Source of the DNA: Taklimakanibacter lacteus | GTDB taxonomy: Bacteria > Pseudomonadota > Alphaproteobacteria > Rhizobiales > Aestuariivirgaceae | Direction: 5' to 3' | DNA: 64,000 nt | Assembly: GCA_003576695.1 (NCBI GenBank) | Contig: QOZQ01000007.1 | Location: 289,334 to 353,333, forward strand | In this document: in pieces, positions 25,530 to 33,232 of the stretch | Position numbering within the stretch: the stretch's first letter is position 1 | Layout of the letters: each line of letters opens with the position of its first letter | Program-made: the position numbers and the translations under genes | The notes under the pieces: model-generated | What the model was told of the DNA's origin: nothing | The model's database searches: none | The model's input: only the letters and a program-made list of their open reading frames with translations

Positions 25530-26393
25530 ATGGCCACGCAGCAAACGCGACTGCTCGGCAAACTGGCCGTAGCCCCGTCGGTGATCGTCCTCTTCCTGTG
25601 GATGATCGTGCCCCTGGCGCTGACCATCTATTTCTCGCTGCTGCGCTACAATCTCCTCGATCCCGGCAATGAGAGCTTCGTCGGTTTCTTCAACTACGAA
25701 TATTTCCTGAGCGATCCCGCCTTCTTCGCGGCCATCGGCAATTCGCTCAAGCTGGTCTTCGCGGTGCTCGCCATCAGCATCGTCGGCGGCACGCTGCTCG
25801 CCCTCCTCCTCGACCAGGCCATTGTCGGGCGCAATATCGTGCGCCTCATGGTGATCGCGCCCTTCTTCATCATGCCGACGGTGAGCGCGCTGGTCTGGAA
25901 GAACATGTTCATGCATCCGGTCTCGGGCCTCTTCGCCTGGCTGATGAAATCGGTCGGGCTCGAGCCCATCGACTGGTTCGCGCAATATCCCTTGACCGCC
26001 GTCATCATCATGGTCGCCTGGCAGTGGCTGCCTTTCGCGACGCTCATCCTCCTCACCGCCATCCAGTCGCTGGACGAGGAGCAGAAGGAAGCGGCCGAGA
26101 TGGACGGCACGCCGCCAATTTCCTATTTCTACTACATCGTGCTGCCGCATCTGGCGCGGCCGATCACCGTCGTCATCCTGATCGAGACGATCTTCCTCCT
26201 CAATGTCTTCGCCGAGATCTATGTCACCGGCTCGGGCGGCCCGGCCGGCAACCTGCCCTATCTGGTCTATTTCCAGGGCCTGCTGAACTTCGATGTCGGC
26301 GGCGCCTCGGCGGGCGGCATCGTCGCGGTCGTGCTTGCCAATATCGTGGCCTTCTTCCTGATCAGGATGATCGGCCGGAACCTGGAGGGTTGA
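25530..26393 (+). CDS. smoF: polyol ABC transporter permease, MalF-like
   Basis: 287 residues, six membrane segments starting near residue 12 (LAVAPSVIVLFLWMIVPLALTIYFS). The EAA loop reads EQKEAAEMDGTPPISYFYYIVLPHL. ATG 25530 has GGGAG eight bases upstream. It sits between the repeat element and smoG with four bases between the genes. Order and similarity fit SmoF/MtlF. Inner-membrane half-channel for sorbitol, mannitol or a related polyol; the exact polyol is inferred from the co-encoded dehydrogenase. Confidence 0.9.
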   Translation: MATQQTRLLGKLAVAPSVIVLFLWMIVPLALTIYFSLLRYNLLDPGNESFVGFFNYEYFLSDPAFFAAIGNSLKLVFAVLAISIVGGTLLALLLDQAIVGRNIVRLMVIAPFFIMPTVSALVWKNMFMHPVSGLFAWLMKSVGLEPIDWFAQYPLTAVIIMVAWQWLPFATLILLTAIQSLDEEQKEAAEMDGTPPISYFYYIVLPHLARPITVVILIETIFLLNVFAEIYVTGSGGPAGNLPYLVYFQGLLNFDVGGASAGGIVAVVLANIVAFFLIRMIGRNLEG

Positions 26394-26397
26394 GAAC

Positions 26398-27228
26398 ATG
26401 GCCCGCGCAGTCTCCGTCCGCCGCCGCACCATTGCCACTGCCGCTGCCTGGCTGATCGGCTTCCTCATCTTCTTCCCGATCCTGTGGACCATCATCACCA
26501 GCTTCAAGACCGAGCTCGAGGCCTTCTCGACGCCGCCCAAATTCCTGTTCTTCGAATGGACGACGGAGAATTACGGCATCGTGCAGGAGCGCTCGAACTA
26601 TCTGCGCTTCGTCTCCAACTCGCTGATCCTGTCGATCGGCTCGACGCTCGTCGCCCTGCTCTTCGCCATTCCGGCCGCTTGGGCCATGGCCTTCGCGCCG
26701 GCCAAGCGCACCAAGGATCTCCTGATGTGGATGCTCTCCACCAAGATGATGCCGCCGGTCGGCGCGCTCATCCCGGTCTATCTCATCTTCCGCGACATGG
26801 GGCTGCTCGACTCGCGCGGCGGGCTGATCGCCGTGCTCTTCCTCATGAACCTGCCGATCATCGTGTGGATGCTCTACACCTATTTCAAGGAAATACCGGG
26901 TGAGATCCTGGAAGCGGCGCGCATGGATGGCGCCTCCTTGTGGAAGGAGCTCGTCTATGTGCTGGCGCCCATGGCGGTGCCGGGCATCGCCTCGACGCTC
27001 CTTCTCAATGTCATCCTTGCCTGGAACGAGGCCTTCTGGACGCTCAACCTCACCACCTCGGCCGCCGCCCCGCTCACCGCCTTCATCGCCTCCTATTCGA
27101 GCCCCGAAGGCCTGTTCTGGGCGAAGCTTTCCGCCGCCTCGACCATGGCGATCGCGCCCATCCTCGTCCTGGGCTGGTTCGCCCAGAAGCAACTTGTCCG
27201 TGGCCTCACCTTCGGAGCTGTAAAATAA
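26398..27228 (+). CDS. smoG: polyol ABC transporter permease, MalG-like
   Basis: 276 residues with six membrane segments; EAA loop [25 protein letters not shown]. The C terminus [13 protein letters not shown] is the normal end for this class. The stop overlaps the smoK start by one base (TAATG), so translation of the ATPase is coupled. It is the partner of SmoF. Nothing unusual in length or composition. Confidence 0.9.
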   Translation: MARAVSVRRRTIATAAAWLIGFLIFFPILWTIITSFKTELEAFSTPPKFLFFEWTTENYGIVQERSNYLRFVSNSLILSIGSTLVALLFAIPAAWAMAFAPAKRTKDLLMWMLSTKMMPPVGALIPVYLIFRDMGLLDSRGGLIAVLFLMNLPIIVWMLYTYFKEIPGEILEAARMDGASLWKELVYVLAPMAVPGIASTLLLNVILAWNEAFWTLNLTTSAAAPLTAFIASYSSPEGLFWAKLSAASTMAIAPILVLGWFAQKQLVRGLTFGAVK

Positions 27229-28229
27229 TGGGCACCATCGTTCTGAAAGACGTGCAGAAGCGCTTCGGCGACGTCACCATCATCCCCAATGCCAATCTGG
27301 CGATCGAGAACGGCGAGTTCGTCGTGTTCGTCGGCCCGTCGGGCTGCGGCAAGTCGACCCTGCTTCGGCTCATTGCCGGGCTCGAGGATGTGAGCGCGGG
27401 CGAGATCATCATCGATGGCAGCAATGCAGCGCAACTCCCGCCGGCCAAACGCGGCCTCTCGATGGTGTTCCAGTCCTATGCGCTCTATCCGCATATGAGC
27501 GTGCGCAACAACATCGCCTTCGGCCTCAAGATGGCGGGCCAGCCCAAGGCCGAGATCGACGCCAAGGTCGCCAAGGCGGCGCAGGTGCTCAATCTCGCCG
27601 ACTATCTCGACCGCAAGCCGCGCCAGCTCTCCGGCGGCCAGCGCCAGCGTGTCGCCATCGGCCGTGCCATCGTGCGCCAGCCCAAGGCCTTCCTGTTCGA
27701 CGAGCCTTTGTCGAACCTCGATGCCGCGCTCAGGGTCAATATGCGCATCGAGATCATGCAGCTGCACAAGTCGCTCGGCGCCACCATGATCTATGTGACG
27801 CACGACCAGGTCGAGGCCATGACCATGGCTGACCGCATCGTCGTGCTCAACAAGGGCAATATCGAGCAGGTCGGCTCGCCGCTCGAGCTCTACAACAGAC
27901 CGGATTCGCTCTTCGTCGCGGGCTTCATCGGCTCGCCCAAGATGAATTTCCTCACCGGTGAAGCGGCAACGAAACACCAGGCGCACACGATCGGCGTGCG
28001 GCCGGAGCATATTGCTCTCTCAGATAGAGCGGGCGAATGGGAAGGCACGATCGCGCTGGCCGAGCATCTCGGCGCCGATACGTTCCTGCATATCGATGCC
28101 GGCCGGCACGGCCGTCTGACGGTGCGGGCCGCCGGCGAATACCACCTTGGTCCCGGCTCAAAGATATGGCTCACGCCGGAGAAAGGCCGTATTCATCGCT
28201 TCGACGACAAGGGAAGAGCGATTCGGTAA
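27228..28229 (+). CDS. smoK: polyol ABC transporter ATPase, MalK-like
   Basis: 333 residues. Walker [10 protein letters not shown] (residues 37-45), [43 protein letters not shown] and [15 protein letters not shown] are all intact. The regulatory C-terminal domain is shorter than usual for MalK (about 100 residues; [12 protein letters not shown] is present), as in other polyol ATPases. The start at 27228 is shared with the smoG stop, and its stop TAA shares a base with the smoS ATG at 28229. Confidence 0.92.
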   Translation: MGTIVLKDVQKRFGDVTIIPNANLAIENGEFVVFVGPSGCGKSTLLRLIAGLEDVSAGEIIIDGSNAAQLPPAKRGLSMVFQSYALYPHMSVRNNIAFGLKMAGQPKAEIDAKVAKAAQVLNLADYLDRKPRQLSGGQRQRVAIGRAIVRQPKAFLFDEPLSNLDAALRVNMRIEIMQLHKSLGATMIYVTHDQVEAMTMADRIVVLNKGNIEQVGSPLELYNRPDSLFVAGFIGSPKMNFLTGEAATKHQAHTIGVRPEHIALSDRAGEWEGTIALAEHLGADTFLHIDAGRHGRLTVRAAGEYHLGPGSKIWLTPEKGRIHRFDDKGRAIR

Positions 28230-28999
28230 TGCGGCTCGAACGCAAGACAGCGGTTGTCACGGGCGGCGCACGCGGCATCGGGCGTGCCATAGCGGAGGGC
28301 TATGCGCGTGAGGGCGCCCGGGTCTGCATCGCCGATATCGACGAGGACGCAGCCCGCCAGGCGGCCCGTGACACCGGCGGCGGCGCCTTCGGCCTCCATC
28401 TCGATGTAACCCGCATGGACTCGATCAACCGCCTTGTCGGGGAAGTCGAGGCCAGGGCCGGCGGCATCGACATACTGGTCAACAATGCCGCGATCTTCGA
28501 CATGGCGCCGATTGAGGAGATCACCGAGAAGAGCTATGACCGCGTCTTCGCCGTCAATGTGAAAGGCCTCCTGTTCACGCTGCAGGCGGTGGCCAGAGCC
28601 ATGATCGCGCGCGGCAAGGGCGGCAAGATCATCAACATGGCGTCGCAGGCCGGGCGGCGCGGCGAGGGGCTGGTCGCGGTCTATTGCGCCTCGAAAGCCG
28701 CTGTCATCAGCCTCACCCAGTCGGCAGGCCTCGGTCTCATCAAGCACAAGATCAATGTCAACGGCATCGCACCCGGCGTCGTCGATACGCCCATGTGGGA
28801 TGAGGTCGACGCCCTCTTCGCCAGATATGAAGGCCGGCCGCCCGGCGAGAAGAAGCGCCTGGTTGGCGAAGGCGTGCCTTACGGGCGTATGGGGAAGCCC
28901 GAAGATCATGTAGGTTGCGCGGTGTTTCTCGCCGCACCGGAAAGCGACTATGTCGTGGCGCAGACCTTCAATGTGGATGGCGGTCAATGGATGAGTTGA
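28229..28999 (+). CDS. smoS: sorbitol (L-iditol) 2-dehydrogenase, SDR family
   Basis: 256-residue short-chain dehydrogenase. Rossmann TGGARGIGRAIA (residues 11-22), the acidic residue after strand 2 in CIADIDEDAA (NAD preference), NNAA (about 88), catalytic Ser in NMASQAGRRG and YCASK catalytic Tyr/Lys near 153-157. The C terminus VAQTFNVDGGQWMS is the typical end of SmoS/GatDH-type polyol dehydrogenases. It would oxidise sorbitol to fructose, or galactitol to tagatose, with NAD+. The start shares one base with the smoK stop, which rules out the longer reading that runs back into smoK. Confidence 0.9.
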   Translation: MRLERKTAVVTGGARGIGRAIAEGYAREGARVCIADIDEDAARQAARDTGGGAFGLHLDVTRMDSINRLVGEVEARAGGIDILVNNAAIFDMAPIEEITEKSYDRVFAVNVKGLLFTLQAVARAMIARGKGGKIINMASQAGRRGEGLVAVYCASKAAVISLTQSAGLGLIKHKINVNGIAPGVVDTPMWDEVDALFARYEGRPPGEKKRLVGEGVPYGRMGKPEDHVGCAVFLAAPESDYVVAQTFNVDGGQWMS

Positions 29000-29012
29000 G
29001 AGGACTGGGAAC

Positions 29013-29789
29013 GTGTATCTGGAAAAACTGAAGCTCGACGGCAAGGTGGCGGTGGTGACGGGTGCCGGCCAGGGCATAGGTGCGGCCTGCGCCCGGGCGC
29101 TGGGCGAAGCGGGCGCCACGGTGATCGTCGCCGACATGATGGCCGACCGGGTCGAGGCGAGCGTGGCCGAGCTCAAGAAGCTCGGGATCACGGCGCATGG
29201 CGCCAAGCTCGATGTCACCAAGTCGGCCGAGGTCGACAGCGTGGCGGCTGACGTCATCAGAAAGCATGGCCGTGTCGACATCCTCGTCAACAATGCCGGT
29301 GTCGCCAAAAGCGATGTGAAGGCGGAAGATACCAGCGACGCGCATTGGCGCTTTCACATGGATGTCAATCTCGATGGCCTGTTCTGGTGCTGCCGCGCCT
29401 TCGGACGGCAGATGCTGAAGCAGGGCTCGGGCTCGATCGTGAATATCGGCTCGATGTCGGGCTTCATCGTCAACAAGCCGCAGCCGCAATCCTTCTACAA
29501 TGCGTCCAAGGCTGCCGTGCACCATCTCACCCGCTCGCTCGCCGCCGAATGGGCGAAGAGCGGGGTCAGGGTCAATGCCGTGGCGCCGACCTATATCGAA
29601 ACGCCGCTCACCTCCTTCGGCATCAAGGAGAGCCCGGAGATGTACAAGACCTGGCTGGAAATGACGCCGATGGGCCGCGTCGGCCAGCCCGATGAGATCG
29701 CCTCGGTCGTGCATTTCCTGGCATCCGACGCCGCCAGCCTGATGACCGGCTCGATCGTGCTTGCCGATGGGGGTTATGTCTGCTGGTGA
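29013..29789 (+). CDS. SDR family oxidoreductase, second polyol-type dehydrogenase
   Basis: 258 residues starting at GTG 29013, 13 bases after smoS, with GGACTGGGA upstream. SDR landmarks: TGAGQGIGAACA, VIVADMMADR (acidic, so NAD-linked), NNAGVAKSD, NIGSMSG, YNASKAAVHH and a C terminus SIVLADGGYVCW. In many rhizobial smo operons this place is held by mtlK, a long-chain mannitol dehydrogenase; here there is an unrelated-fold SDR instead. It probably oxidises a second polyol or the same one at another carbon. It converges on tonB with only four bases between the stops. Confidence 0.87.
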   Translation: MYLEKLKLDGKVAVVTGAGQGIGAACARALGEAGATVIVADMMADRVEASVAELKKLGITAHGAKLDVTKSAEVDSVAADVIRKHGRVDILVNNAGVAKSDVKAEDTSDAHWRFHMDVNLDGLFWCCRAFGRQMLKQGSGSIVNIGSMSGFIVNKPQPQSFYNASKAAVHHLTRSLAAEWAKSGVRVNAVAPTYIETPLTSFGIKESPEMYKTWLEMTPMGRVGQPDEIASVVHFLASDAASLMTGSIVLADGGYVCW

Positions 29790-29793
29790 CCCG

Positions 29794-30699
29794 TCATTTC
29801 ATGAGGATCGGAACGCCGTTCCGATAGGAGCCACCGGGCGGCGGCGGGAACGAGGTCGACGCGACAACAGCGCGGGCAGCGGAATCGAGGCTCGCATTCC
29901 CTGAAGATTGCGAGACAGATGCCGATATGACATCTCCGCTCGCGCCAATGGTGAAGAAGATGACGACTCGTCCCTTGGCCCCTCTGGCTCGCGATTGAAT
30001 AGCGGGGCGCCTTGAAGCCAGGCGCGCATTGACGACCGATCGATATTGGGCGCTCGCCTGCCTGCCCCCCGATTTGACGTCCTGAGACGCACCGACGCGC
30101 TTGGCAACCTTGCGCGTGGTCGCGCCGGCCAAGGTGGCGCGACGCTGTTCCTTCTTCTTCACCTTCTTCTGCGCCGACGGCTTCGGTTTGGGCTTGCTGG
30201 AGATCGCGGGCGCCTGCGGCGCTTCGATGACAGGTTTCTCCAGTTCAACCGGCGTTGACGTAATCTCCGGCACTTCGGTGGGCTCGGCCAGCGAAGCGAC
30301 ATCCGGTTCGACGGTCGGTTCGATCTCCGAAGGCTGCTTAACCTCCGGCATGTTGTTCGACTGCTCGACCGCCTTAACTTCAGCCGGCGCCACTTCGGCC
30401 TTCTCGTTATCGCGTGCCGTCACCTCACCCACTTCCGAGCCGGTGATAGTCTGCGCTGCGCCGATCTCCGATTCCTGTGCTTCTTCGGTCTCCGTCGCTT
30501 CCGCCACGACCGCCGGTTCCACCTCATCGGCGGTCTCTGCGGTAATCTCGGCCAGCATTTCGATCTCGACGCTGGGCGGCGGGGGCGGTGGCTGCTTGGC
30601 CGGCGCCAGCATGAAGGCAGCGGCGGCGGCGGCATGAACGCCCACCGCAAGAACGATGCTCACCAGCCGCGAACTGAAGGTGAGGCCGCTTTTTGTCAT
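29794..30699 (-). CDS. tonB: TonB-like energy transducer
   Basis: 301 residues with the TonB plan: one N-terminal membrane anchor (residues about 12-30, with His in VGVHAAAA), a PPPPPP run then a long acidic Glu/Val/Pro-rich periplasmic spacer (to about 165), a KPKPKPSAQKKVKKKEQRR basic stretch, and the C-terminal domain (residues about 215-301, GRVVIFFTIGASGDV, SGNASLDSAARAVV, FPPPPGG). It overlaps exbD by four bases. The unusually long spacer could suit a thick exopolysaccharide-coated periplasm, but that is speculation. It energises an outer-membrane receptor not found in this window. Confidence 0.93.
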   Translation of the reverse strand: MTKSGLTFSSRLVSIVLAVGVHAAAAAAFMLAPAKQPPPPPPSVEIEMLAEITAETADEVEPAVVAEATETEEAQESEIGAAQTITGSEVGEVTARDNEKAEVAPAEVKAVEQSNNMPEVKQPSEIEPTVEPDVASLAEPTEVPEITSTPVELEKPVIEAPQAPAISSKPKPKPSAQKKVKKKEQRRATLAGATTRKVAKRVGASQDVKSGGRQASAQYRSVVNARLASRRPAIQSRARGAKGRVVIFFTIGASGDVISASVSQSSGNASLDSAARAVVASTSFPPPPGGSYRNGVPILMK

Positions 30700-31181
30700 G
30701 GTGTGGCCGCCGTTGGCAGAGTGACCTGCGGCGCCGGAGCCTGTGGAACGGCTGCCTGTGGCGTGCTGCTCTTATTGGCGATGAGCGAGAGCCTGGTGAT
30801 GCCGTTGAGCGCCAGTTCGTCCAGCACGGAAACGATGTCGCCATAGGACGCGGTGCGGTCGCCGCGCACATGCACAATGCGATCCTCCTCGCCGATCATG
30901 GAGCGCAGCCGCGGGATCAGATCGGCGCGCTGGACCTCATCGGCGCCGATGGAAATCTTTCTGTCGGCGGCAATGGTCAGCACGATCGGGTTCTTGGGGT
31001 CGGTCGGCTCGGCCGACTTGGCCTGCGGCAGGTCGACCTTCATCCCTGAGCTCAGCATCGGGGCCGCCACCATAAAAATGATGAGCAGCACCAGCATGAC
31101 GTCCACCATCGGCGTCACATTGATCTCGGCCAAAGGGCTCAGACCATCGTCGTCATGATCGGCGGACAGGTTGAAGCTCAT
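30696..31181 (-). CDS. exbD: ExbD/TolR-family protein
   Basis: 161 residues. The start region LSPLAEINVTPMVDVMLVLLIIFMVAAPML carries the membrane Asp (residue about 28) that conducts protons in ExbD/TolR, followed by the periplasmic domain VDLPQAKSAEP, DRKISIGADEV and VHVRGDRTASYGDIVSVLDELALNGI. The C terminus has a short low-complexity tail rich in Ala, Pro and Gln, longer than usual. Overlaps both exbB and tonB by four bases, so it forms the ExbBD-TonB motor operon. Confidence 0.94.
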   Translation of the reverse strand: MSFNLSADHDDDGLSPLAEINVTPMVDVMLVLLIIFMVAAPMLSSGMKVDLPQAKSAEPTDPKNPIVLTIAADRKISIGADEVQRADLIPRLRSMIGEEDRIVHVRGDRTASYGDIVSVLDELALNGITRLSLIANKSSTPQAAVPQAPAPQVTLPTAATP

Positions 31182-31828
31182 GCGATCTTCTTCCGCAAAG
31201 GGGCAACCTGGCCATTCCCGCGAGCAAGGCGCGTCCCGTAATCCTCGATGCGCCGGTTCAGCGCCTTCGCCGTGATGCCGAAGGCGGCGGCGAGGCGGTT
31301 ATAGGCAAAGGCGGCGGGAATGGCGGCAGCAAGGCCGATGGCGGTCGCCGCCAGCGCCTCGGCGATGCCCGGCGCCACGACGGCCAGGCTCGTGTCTTTG
31401 GCCGCCGCGATCCCGGCGAAGCTCGTCATGATGCCCCATACCGTGCCGAAGAGCCCGACAAAGGGCGCCACCGAGGCGATGACGGCAAGGTTGGGCAAAC
31501 CGCGCTGGCAGGATTCGATGAGCTCCTGGGCGCGCCGGCGCATGGCGGCGGTGATGGCGCTGCGGCGATCGGATTCGGCGGCCGAGACCTGCGCCTCGAA
31601 AGCCTCATCGCGCCCGGCGGCGAAGATCTTGCCGATGAGCTCGCCCATGCGGCCCTTGCCGCCACCTTCGCTCCTGATGGCGCGGCGCAGGCGGCCGAGG
31701 GTCCACAGGGCCTCGAAGATGATGATCCAGCACCAGAAAGATGCCGCAACCAGCATCACGATGACGGCTTTCACCACGGGTCCGGCCTGCAGGAACAGCT
31801 CGACCGGAGATATTTCTCCACCTTGCAT
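31178..31828 (-). CDS. exbB: ExbB/MotA/TolQ-family proton channel protein
   Basis: 216 residues with three membrane segments: the first near 17-37 (AVIVMLVAASFWCWIIIFEAL) and the last two in the C-terminal half. The conserved NLAVIASVAPFVGLFGTVWGIMTSF and GIAEALAATAIGLAAAIPAAFAYN segments line the proton path (Thr and Glu in those helices). It starts ten bases after the small secreted-protein gene and overlaps exbD. Works with ExbD and TonB to power TonB-dependent uptake across the outer membrane. Confidence 0.94.
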   Translation of the reverse strand: MQGGEISPVELFLQAGPVVKAVIVMLVAASFWCWIIIFEALWTLGRLRRAIRSEGGGKGRMGELIGKIFAAGRDEAFEAQVSAAESDRRSAITAAMRRRAQELIESCQRGLPNLAVIASVAPFVGLFGTVWGIMTSFAGIAAAKDTSLAVVAPGIAEALAATAIGLAAAIPAAFAYNRLAAAFGITAKALNRRIEDYGTRLARGNGQVAPLRKKIA

Positions 31829-31837
31829 ATCAAAAAC

Positions 31838-32284
31838 TCACTTATAGAAACGGGTGTCGAGGCGCGACGACACAACGAGACGGTCGAGACAGCTTTCCGG
31901 CGTCGCCTCGGGCGCGCAGCTCGCGACGTCATTCAGGAGCACGCCGGAAATCTCCGCGCAGGGCACGTCGATCGCGAATATCTTCACGCTGGTCTTGTTG
32001 GTCCTGACCGGCCCCATCTCGGCGATCAGCCGCTTGGCGATGCCGCCGTCCTTGCCGAACACGATGAGATCGGCCTTCAGCGATTGGAGCGGCTTGCCGG
32101 CCTTCTCCTCGATCAGGAAATAGGCCTGGCACCTGGCGCCCGCCGCCTCGAGCTTGTTGAGCTCGAGCTTCAGGTCGTCCTTGGCTGAAGCCGGGGCCGA
32201 CATCAGGGGAAGCGCCAGAAAAGCGCCGAGCAGGCCCATCATCAAGGGTCCCGGACGGCGCTGCCTAATGTCGGCTAAGTACAT
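31838..32284 (-). CDS. small secreted protein heading the exbB-exbD-tonB operon
   Basis: 148 residues. The N terminus (RQRRPGPLMMGLLGAFLALPLMSAPASA) is a signal peptide with cleavage near residue 34; twin Arg and two Met codons (32284, or 32242/32239) leave the start open. The mature part has four cysteines (ARCQAYF, VPCAEIS, SCAPEATPESC) likely paired in the periplasm, and KADLIVFGKDGGIAKRLIAEMGPVRTNKTSVKIFAIDV, which reads as a beta-rich domain. I do not recognise a named family. First gene of the TonB motor operon, so perhaps an accessory periplasmic factor. Confidence 0.75.
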   Translation of the reverse strand: MYLADIRQRRPGPLMMGLLGAFLALPLMSAPASAKDDLKLELNKLEAAGARCQAYFLIEEKAGKPLQSLKADLIVFGKDGGIAKRLIAEMGPVRTNKTSVKIFAIDVPCAEISGVLLNDVASCAPEATPESCLDRLVVSSRLDTRFYK

Positions 32285-32345
32285 GCCAAACCTTGCGAAA
32301 ATGATCCGATATCGTCGCTGGGTTTGGGGCCTGGCTATGGCGCGG

Positions 32346-32373
32346 ATACTAAATACCCGACTTGCTGAGTCAA
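32346..32373 (-). promoter_or_regulatory. promoter of the TonB motor operon
   Basis: On the minus strand TTGACT (32373-32368) and TAGTAT (32351-32346) are separated by 16 bases, with transcription expected near 32339, about 55 bases before the first start codon. The 126-base gap between this operon and cobF also holds the cobF 3' end spacer. I see no iron-responsive box (Fur, RirA or Irr type) or cobalamin riboswitch. Confidence 0.6.
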
Positions 32374-32410
32374 GTTTTCTATTGGTCGCAGGGCAAGACC
32401 GAAATCGCCG

Positions 32411-33169
32411 CTATTTCCGCGGGAAGCGCAGAAGATAAGTGTCCATGATCCAGCCCTTTGCGGCGCGCGCCTCGGCCCGGGCCTCCACGATCCGCGGGGC
32501 GACATCCCTGAGCTTGCCGGCAATCAGGATCTCGCTCTTGGTGCCGAGATAAGCGCCCCAGTAGATTTCCGCCTCCGGATCGGCGGTGAGGAAGGCATTC
32601 TGGCTGTCGAGCATGATGACGGCGTTATGCACGCCCTGGGGCAGCCCCTCCGCCAGCTTGCGCCCGGTGGTGATGTGGATCGCCTCGCCGATCCGGTTGA
32701 TCGGCAGCCGGTGGCGCGCCACCAGCGCCTGCACGGCGCTGATGCCGGGAATGACCTTGTAGGTGAAGGCGACGCGATTTCTCGCCTTGATCAGCTCGAT
32801 GATGCGGATGGTGCTGTCATAGAGCGTGGGATCGCCCCAGACGAGGAAGCCGCCGCACCCGTCCTCGGCCAGCTCGTCCAGCATCATCTGCTCGAAGATC
32901 TCAGCCCGCTTCTGGTACCAGTTCTCGACGGCGGAGGCATAGGCCTCGGCCTTGCGGTCGCGCTCGGGATCGGGCGCCTCGACGATGCGGAACGACTGGT
33001 CCTCGATATATCGGCGGCACAGCTCCTTGCGCAGCGCCACCAACTCGTCCTTCTCCTCGCCCTTGTCGATGATGAAGAAGACGTCGACCTCGTTCAGCGC
33101 GTTGACCGCCTGAATGGTGATGAAATCGGGGTCGCCGGCGCCGATGCCGATGACGAGGAGCTTGCGCAT
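32411..33169 (-). CDS. cobF: precorrin-6A synthase (deacetylating)
   Basis: 252 residues of the tetrapyrrole methylase family. LLVIGIGAGDPDFITIQAV is the N-terminal SAM-site beta-loop, VWGDPTLYDST the second glycine-type loop, and YKVIPGISAVQALVARH the conserved PGISS-like motif. The DKGEEKDELVALRKELCRRY segment and the C-terminal KGWIMDTYLLRFPRK distinguish CobF from other methylases. It methylates C-1 of precorrin-5 with loss of acetate in the aerobic cobalamin pathway. It stands alone from other cob genes here, next to a TonB motor; a link with B12 uptake is possible but not shown. Confidence 0.93.
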   Translation of the reverse strand: MRKLLVIGIGAGDPDFITIQAVNALNEVDVFFIIDKGEEKDELVALRKELCRRYIEDQSFRIVEAPDPERDRKAEAYASAVENWYQKRAEIFEQMMLDELAEDGCGGFLVWGDPTLYDSTIRIIELIKARNRVAFTYKVIPGISAVQALVARHRLPINRIGEAIHITTGRKLAEGLPQGVHNAVIMLDSQNAFLTADPEAEIYWGAYLGTKSEILIAGKLRDVAPRIVEARAEARAAKGWIMDTYLLRFPRK

Positions 33170-33232
33170 GGGGATGAGCCTTTCAGCCCTTCCTTTGCCG
33201 GGTAGCGCCGGTCCTCGTCAACGCCTTCCCTT

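Noticed and set aside
32285..32410. Cobalamin riboswitch next to cobF and the TonB operon
   Set aside because: Neither a B12 box-like sequence nor the expected length of structured leader is present.
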